From: Typha latifolia
Lineage: Eukaryota; Streptophyta; Magnoliopsida; Poales; Typhaceae
Length of the DNA: 64,000 nucleotides
Direction of reading: 5' to 3'
Assembly: GCA_019914945.1 (NCBI GenBank)
Contig: CM034106.1
Coordinates: 868,001 to 932,000, forward strand
Below the pieces are notes generated by a model. The model searched no databases and was not told the origin of the DNA. It worked only from the letters and a program-made list of their open reading frames with translations. A program made the translations under genes and the position numbers. Below are positions 58,501-64,000 of the stretch, in pieces (within the stretch, counting starts at the first letter, position 1; each line of letters opens with the position of its first letter).

Positions 58501-61500
58501 AGAGAACAGGACTGCATAGCAAAGTGGATGCACTGTATTTTGATCAACTTTCTCCAACTCAGACAACAGTGACTATACATAATATGTTATTCATTATTGT
58601 TAACAATTTAACATAATGGATAGTTTCTGGATGGCTTCTGCATAAGTGGTTCTGAATAAGCTTAGACTAGCCAAAATTGCCTTGGAGAAAAGGAAAGGCA
58701 AGTTTGTATTCCAGATGGAGGGTTTTTTTGCAACTTAATTGCAGTCTTCTTTTTAATTGGCAAGTTAGGGTTTTTGATAAGTGATGCATACATTTTTTAC
58801 ACTGGATACACCTCTCTATATTAGAGTGCACATAATTTACATATAAGATGCACACAATCCAATTGAAAAATGGAATGCAATTAAGTTGCAAGAAGCCCGG
58901 ACAGAGGATCAAAACTGTACAATGAATTATTTCTTCTTATGTGGCTTCAGTGCTTAAACCTAACACAGTGACTTGATAAAAAATATAGAGCATATATCAA
59001 AAGCTAAAGAAACATCTCAAGCTGCATATATATATATATATATATATCAAACGGGTCATAAAAAAAAAATATAGGATAGCATACTATCTTCTTATCAATA
59101 ACTTAAGAATTGTGCTTACCACATAAACTGCAACACCGCCACGTTTTTTCTCTGAGTTGAAAGGGAAGACATGAATAATTGATGATCTTGATCGGATTTC
59201 ATTAAACTTCATTTGCAGCTGTAAATGATTGGCAGACATGACGAGCAACACAAACAAGTACAAGGGAAAAAGGAAAAGGGAAAAAGAAAGTACCTTCAAC
59301 CCCCAAGAAAGGATGGTCTTTTCAGTGGGTGAGCCAGTAACCTCAGCAATTCCACCATCCTGCCAAGGTAAGATGTTTCAAGTTATCATGCTTCACAGAA
59401 TATGGAATAAAAATACAAGGAGTAAAAAAAATCTACGATTAAGATAAGTGAAATATTATGCATTCATCTATCCAATCAAAACCAAGGAACATAAGCTCTA
59501 GATGCAAGACAAATAAAGAAATTACAAAACCTCCAGCAGAGTAATGGAAGAGAAAACTCTCGAGAAGAATAAAGGAGAAACCTTGACCACATCCAACAGC
59601 AAGCAGAATGGGCATACTCTAGAGAACACATGGCAGAATCAAAATTTGAAAATGGATATTTTATAAGTAAAAACAGAATACTCATCTAAGAGAGTATAAA
59701 ACGGATATTTTATAGGTAAAAACAGAATACTCATCTAAGAGAGTATAAAATAGGTGTCGTGCTGCCACATTGTCACCAACCAAACTGCCAGACTTAGAAT
59801 CACATTGATATGTTTAATATGGGGAGATCAAGATAAGAATATACTGGAAAACATAAAAATTAAAAAAAGGTAAATTATGTTCAATTTGTAGTATTATAAG
59901 ATGGGCAAAATAAATACGCTCCCTTGATGCTTGAATAGTCCATCACAATCAGATATCTGGAAAATAATGTAACATACAAAAGTTCCCAAATTTTGTAAGA
60001 TAATATGACTAAGCTTCAAATTTCCATGGCTACAATTGATATTTGGTATTTTAGAAATTATTACTTTTCATGATTCTTGTCTTCTTGGCTAACAAATATT
60101 TAAGTTCAAGAAAGACCAGATAATGTTTTATTTAGCCCATTTACAGCAAGAGTAGATTTTCTATTTTATAGCATTTTAAGCAAATTCTTCTACAACAAAG
60201 AAAACCTGATAAAGGTAGGAGCAGGTAATAAATAGGGCATTGCAAAACTGAAATGTGAAAACTAATAAAGTACTCATATCACAGACATGGCAAGTTTAGG
60301 AACTAAGAAAAAGGAAAAAGTGAAAGCTGACCTCTGGCTCAAACACACTGCCAGATGTATTTTGAGCAATTCCTTCAAGTAGAAGAGAGGAAATGGTAGG
60401 AGACAACAACTTAACGTTATCTGGTGGATCTATCTTTTCCCCACCAGCATAGGCTGCCACAATGGTCATCTTAAACATCGATGTGGAACACAGAAATGTC
60501 AGAGTATAATTATTATACATATGAAGAAAGAAAGCTGAATAAGAGAAAGATTTTGCCTTCTGACACCATAGATTTTTACATCGGATGCCAATCATCCATG
60601 CTCCCATTTATGAAGAAACTACTGATAAGTAATTCACAGACAAACACGAACAGTGAATTTGGAGTAAGATAAAAGCTTACCTGATTTAGCGTCAAAGTAC
60701 CAGTTTTATCACTGCAAATAGTTGTAGCCGACCCCATAGTTTCACATGCTGAAAGCCTCCTCACCTGAAAGAGAAACAATTAGTGACTAGAAATATCAAG
60801 TAATATCTAATTATGTGGTTTAGTAAGAAACGTGCCAGAGCCTTGTCTGCCATCATTTTACGCATCGAGTAAGCCAGGCTGACAGAATCAGAAATAAATG
60901 GTAAATATTCAAGGGAAAAAAAAGAGGAAAGTTCAAATATTTCAAACAAATGAAACTGTGTGCACTTACGTCAAAGTGACAGCCAATGGTAGCCCTTCGG
61001 GCACTGCTACAACCACGATAGTTACCTGGTTATTTTTTCTTAATGTAAGATATACACCGAGGAGGTTAATCATCAGTTTATAAATGCAAAATTACGAATA
61101 CATACAGCAACAGTCAAGATTTTAATTGCTCCATTTACTGTAGCCTTTACACTTGTTTGTCCTTTTATGTACTGAATAGATCCATCAGGATTCTTGGTAT
61201 ATCCAGTAAAATATCTAATAAGAAAGAAAAAATTTCATAAGCAGTCAAACCTGAAAACCAGCGTCGAATACACAAGCATATCATGACTTCATGGTTACCT
61301 AGCCAAAAGGACTACAAGAACAGCACCAGCAACAGCAAGCCCTACTATACCAATAAAAGTAGCAACACCATTCAAGCGTACCTTTGCCAAAACAAATCAC
61401 CCATTAAGTAACAAGAGAATAATATTTAACACAAATAAAATCACTACAGCAAACCTGCAAAGGGGTCTCTTCACCAGTGTCGTCTGATATACTGGCCATC

Positions 61501-62576
61501 AGTAAGCCCCATTCAGTATTAATTCCAACAGCAGTTACCTGAACATAAATAAAAAGTTTGCATCGAGGGGTCAATATAATATAACAGAGCCCCAGTAAGT
61601 TCAACAGTTTGAGTATCAGCCAAACATTCTAATAAATATTTACATTACATACTTATAAGTATACAAGTACGCATTGTACATCTACAAGAAATGAGAAGTT
61701 AATTTAAATTTATATATCAAATCAATAGCATTTGAGCCAAATTTTACTTCTTATTTGTACTTTATCTCAATTTTATATCATATCAAAGATAATTATTACA
61801 CCACTATTCTAGATTGCAAGTAAACATTAAAATACATTGGTTTAGATTGGAGGTATAATTTTAGGAGTAATAACTCAGAATAGCTATTCTAGATTCTCCT
61901 TTAATCTGAAACAAATGAGGCTTTAGAGAAGGGTGCTTAATATTTTACATTCGAACAATATGCAAACCAACGAGTAACTAGTCCACAAATTTAATATGGT
62001 AAAGAGTGTAAAAGACCAACTGATTGGAGAAACTCACCAACATATTGCCATAACCATCAGCAACCTTGCACCCAGACATCAAAAATGGTGCTTTCTGATC
62101 CTTGTGGACCTGAAATAAAGCATCATATGTGATTATCTGTGTAACTCACATGAGTTTCTGAAATAATAGTACAAGAACTCACAATTTTGCTCTCCCCCGT
62201 CATACTAGATTCATCAATGGCAAGAGAATGCCCGCTAATTAAGATACCATCAGCAGGGACCTAGAAGAAAGTTTACAGATGGCCTATTCAGTATGAAAAC
62301 AAGCATAGACCAAACCACACAATTAACAATTCTATCCTCCTACCTGATCACCAATTTTGAGAGGAACAACATCGCCAACAACAAGATCAAATATTGAAAC
62401 CTCGATTCTTCTGCCACCTCTGATAACCTGAACATCAAAAGCATTAACATAGAGAACTCAAGAAATGCCGATTAGGGACATGTATGCCATTAAGATGGAA
62501 CAGACCTCCATATGAATATTTTGCTTTTCCTCATTCAGGTGTTGGAACTGAAGTGACTGCTTATAATCACTAACAG
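49510..62576 (-). CDS. ACA: type IIB autoinhibited Ca2+-ATPase, ACA8/ACA10-like (5' exons beyond right edge)
   Basis: Twenty-seven exons: 62576-62506, 62427-62344, 62260-62183, 62109-62038, 61538-61455, 61381-61299, 61214-61106, 61025-60970, 60878-60836, 60764-60681, 60469-60332, 59359-59294, 59218-59120, 57759-57649, 57581-57414, 56676-56617, 56283-56122, 53882-53766, 53607-53509, 53430-53293, 52959-52859, 51158-51113, 51013-50879, 50600-50493, 50405-50314, 50027-49933, 49628-49510. Together they give 871 residues in one frame. Motifs: TGES, PEGLP (TM4), phosphorylated Asp in CSDKTGT (exon 60764-60681), KGAAE nucleotide site, [15 protein letters not shown], and [14 protein letters not shown] (TM6). 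The calmodulin-binding N-terminus, TM1 and TM2 are missing, being right of 64000. Known role: calmodulin-activated Ca2+ export at the plasma membrane. Two introns use GC donors. The last exon is a 10-residue repeat tail. Confidence 0.93.
49537..49627 (-). repeat. 30-bp tandem repeat encoding the Ca2+-ATPase C-terminal tail
   Basis: Three near-identical 30-bp units (GATTGGAATCTCCTCCTCCA plus ATTCC(T/C)ATTAT on the plus strand). In the last exon they encode three copies of a decapeptide like NGGGDSN(H/N)N(R/G). The frame is preserved because the unit is a multiple of three. Confidence 0.8.
51540..51810. repeat. repeat-like block in a Ca2+-ATPase intron
   Basis: A GGCACGGCACC/GGTCGGCACAGC block (51560-51635) is followed by two or three diverged copies of CCAATAAGCCAATAACC..TTAAGGGTTAGTG.TGATGCTCTAA (51670-51810). 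It resembles dispersed non-coding repeat DNA. Confidence 0.5.
54640..55920. mobile_element. composite transposon insertion in the 2.2-kb Ca2+-ATPase intron
   Basis: The intron 56121-53883 is expanded by a GC-rich block (54700-54960) with GGCACGAGGGGTGCC. This is followed by a diverged copy of the element seen at 42.3-43.0 kb (54934-55600) and a right end rich in CGTGCCGTGCCGG (55840-55880). No coding domain is recognisable. Confidence 0.55.
57840..58340. repeat. repeat-like block in a Ca2+-ATPase intron
   Basis: Inside the intron 59119-57760 there are several copies of ATCACTTAAAGGATCC, TTAAAATAGGATCCTTTATGA and ACTTATAATAGG(A/G)TCTGCAT between 58020 and 58205, followed by a C-rich stretch. 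The direct repeats are short and diverged. The class is unknown. Confidence 0.45.
59031..59047. repeat. (TA)n microsatellite
   Basis: A short TA run in the Ca2+-ATPase intron next to the exon at 59120. Confidence 0.7.
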
Positions 62577-64000
62577 CTAGCAAAGAAACGAGAAACAGAT
62601 ATACAGAAGTGAGTACATAATCACTCCAACATGACAAACAGAAAGGAATCCCTTGTACAGTAAAACTCTCTTTTTTTAAAGAAAAGGATAGCTAAACCTT
62701 AATCAAGTATACATTTCCACCTCAATAAAAGAAAGCTTCATTTCATTATGTCCATTTCAAATTCACCTCTTATAGTCTCTTCCAAAAAAAATTTTAATAG
62801 AACCAAACAGGTATTACTGAAAGGCGTAAAAAATGCTAGTGTCTATTATTTTCAAATAAGTTGGAGTCAATTAACAAAGAGACCTTTTCACCATGTACCA
62901 CAAGACTAACCGATGGAGAAAATTGCAGAGTATAAAAACGAATCTACCAGCCACCCAAAACTGTGGAATCTATGGTGTGTTACGTGGTGAAAAAAAATAA
63001 GCAGACAAATAAGGCGAAATCATACAGGGATTGGGTCTCACTCCCAGCATGCATGGACAATTTACAATAACAAGAACCTTCCAACACCATGGGGTGACAT
63101 AGAAAGGTGTACCATTCTTACAACACTTGCCACTCCAAAAAGAGTGTTTTACAGATTTCATTGGATAACATTGCGTCAGGTGATCGTTAGTTATATTTAG
63201 TGCAAGTTTTTTTTATATAAAACTTACGATGGCTCAACCAGCCAGCTGGCCCAAAGCCCACCGAAACCAGATTAGGGTTTTCTGAGCCAAAAACCAACTT
63301 GAACCCAAACAAGACCCACTTTGATCCCAACCCAGGTTTCATTTGGTCGAGATTGGGTTTACTCTTCTTGGTCCAGCTAGAGACCCATAGCCCAACCCGA
63401 GACCTATAACCCGACTTGCAAGCCCAAAAACCAGTCTGACTCCTCCCTCCCCCACTCTTCATTTTCCTCCTCCATCTCTAATCTCCCCGTCCTCCCTTCC
63501 TCCCATCTCTGGACTCCTCCCATCTTCAGTTTCCCCGCATTTTCGTCACCTCTTCTCTTTCAACCTCCACTCTCAATCACCGCTCTCTTTCTCCAATTTC
63601 CTTCTCCCCTTACGAGCTCATCTCACTCGTCCTCCCTTCCTCCTTCCCCCGTATCATGTCTTCTCCATCCTCTCTAGTTTTTTGTCTCCTCCTCACATCC
63701 ATCCAACAACTGTTGTTGCAAACCATAAAACCTAAACACCTTAAACATCCTACCGGATTGAGTCGACCCAACTAAGAACCAGACCTGGCCTAGGCCCTCA
63801 CGTCAAGCTCAACTGCTCGAGTTTCCCAATCCAAGGCCCGACCTGAAAGGTCTTCAGGTTTGGCGTGGATCAAGTATAGGCCTTAAGTCGGCTCAATTTT
63901 TTCAGCCCAAATTAGCCCAAGAGCACCCCTAGATAAACTTAATCTATGGTTAGTTTGTCAGACAATAGTGTTTAAGCCTTTAAGAGAAAAACAGAAAAAA
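62577..64000. other. Ca2+-ATPase intron running off the right edge, with repeat DNA
   Basis: No further ACA exon is visible upstream of 62576, so the preceding exon (expected to end in a G completing an Ala codon) lies beyond 64000. From about 63220 to 63930 the DNA is a C-rich repeat block with many AACCCAA, GGCCCA and CCTCCC words and an end near GAGCACCCCTAG. It resembles the dispersed repeat at 4.1-4.6 kb in style. Confidence 0.5.

Noticed and set aside
1..64000. Searched for tRNA, rRNA, organelle insertions and viral genes
   Set aside because: Nothing convincing; the only tRNA-like boxes belong to the SINE at 21.8-22.0 kb.

Overview
This window is plant nuclear DNA. Every confident gene is intron-split with GT-AG (and two GC-AG) junctions, and several belong to families found only in plants: TBL/PMR5-type acyltransferases, WRKY, PIN, SIAMESE-related inhibitors and type IIB autoinhibited Ca2+-ATPases. 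The long AT-rich spacers, GC-rich first exons, CT/GA tracts in 5' leaders and MITE/SINE-type repeats would fit a monocot outside the grasses, but that placement is inference. I saw no organelle, bacterial or viral genes.

Layout. 1-1.9 kb: 5' end of a villin gene (minus), leaving the window on the left. 2-5 kb: promoter and repeat debris. 5.0-8.8 kb: a complete five-exon TBL gene (plus, 436 aa). 9.8-11.8 kb: a complete four-exon CPYC glutaredoxin (minus, 135 aa), tail to tail with TBL. 13.1-27.2 kb: a complete 13-exon ABC1/COQ8-type atypical kinase (minus, 701 aa) whose introns carry a tRNA-derived SINE, a Mutator-like MITE with 9-bp target duplication, and a large fold-back element. 28.1-28.5 kb: a two-exon TMEM230-type membrane protein (plus, 103 aa), head to head with the kinase. 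32.6-32.9 kb: a single-exon SIAMESE-related CDK inhibitor (minus, 100 aa). 38.6-39.7 kb: a three-exon group IId WRKY factor (plus, 275 aa) behind a W-box-rich promoter. 43.7-45.9 kb: a six-exon PIN2-type auxin efflux carrier (plus, 553 aa). 48.2-48.9 kb: two small unrecognised ORFs. 49.5-62.6 kb: the last 27 exons of an ACA8/ACA10-like Ca2+-ATPase (minus), with its N-terminal exons beyond the right edge.

The genes do not form a pathway or cluster. They cover actin bundling, wall acetylation, redox, organellar quinone/lipid-type kinase function, cell-cycle inhibition, defence transcription, auxin transport and Ca2+ extrusion, as expected of an ordinary plant chromosome segment. Exon models were built by hand from splice consensus, family motifs and reading-frame phase. 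In all seven complete genes the exon lengths sum to an intact frame. I found no convincing new biological system. The most useful leads are two GC-AG introns plus a repeat-built C-terminus in the Ca2+-ATPase, a shortened PIN2 loop, a 16-bp G-box/RY palindrome, a W-box cluster and several datable transposon insertions.
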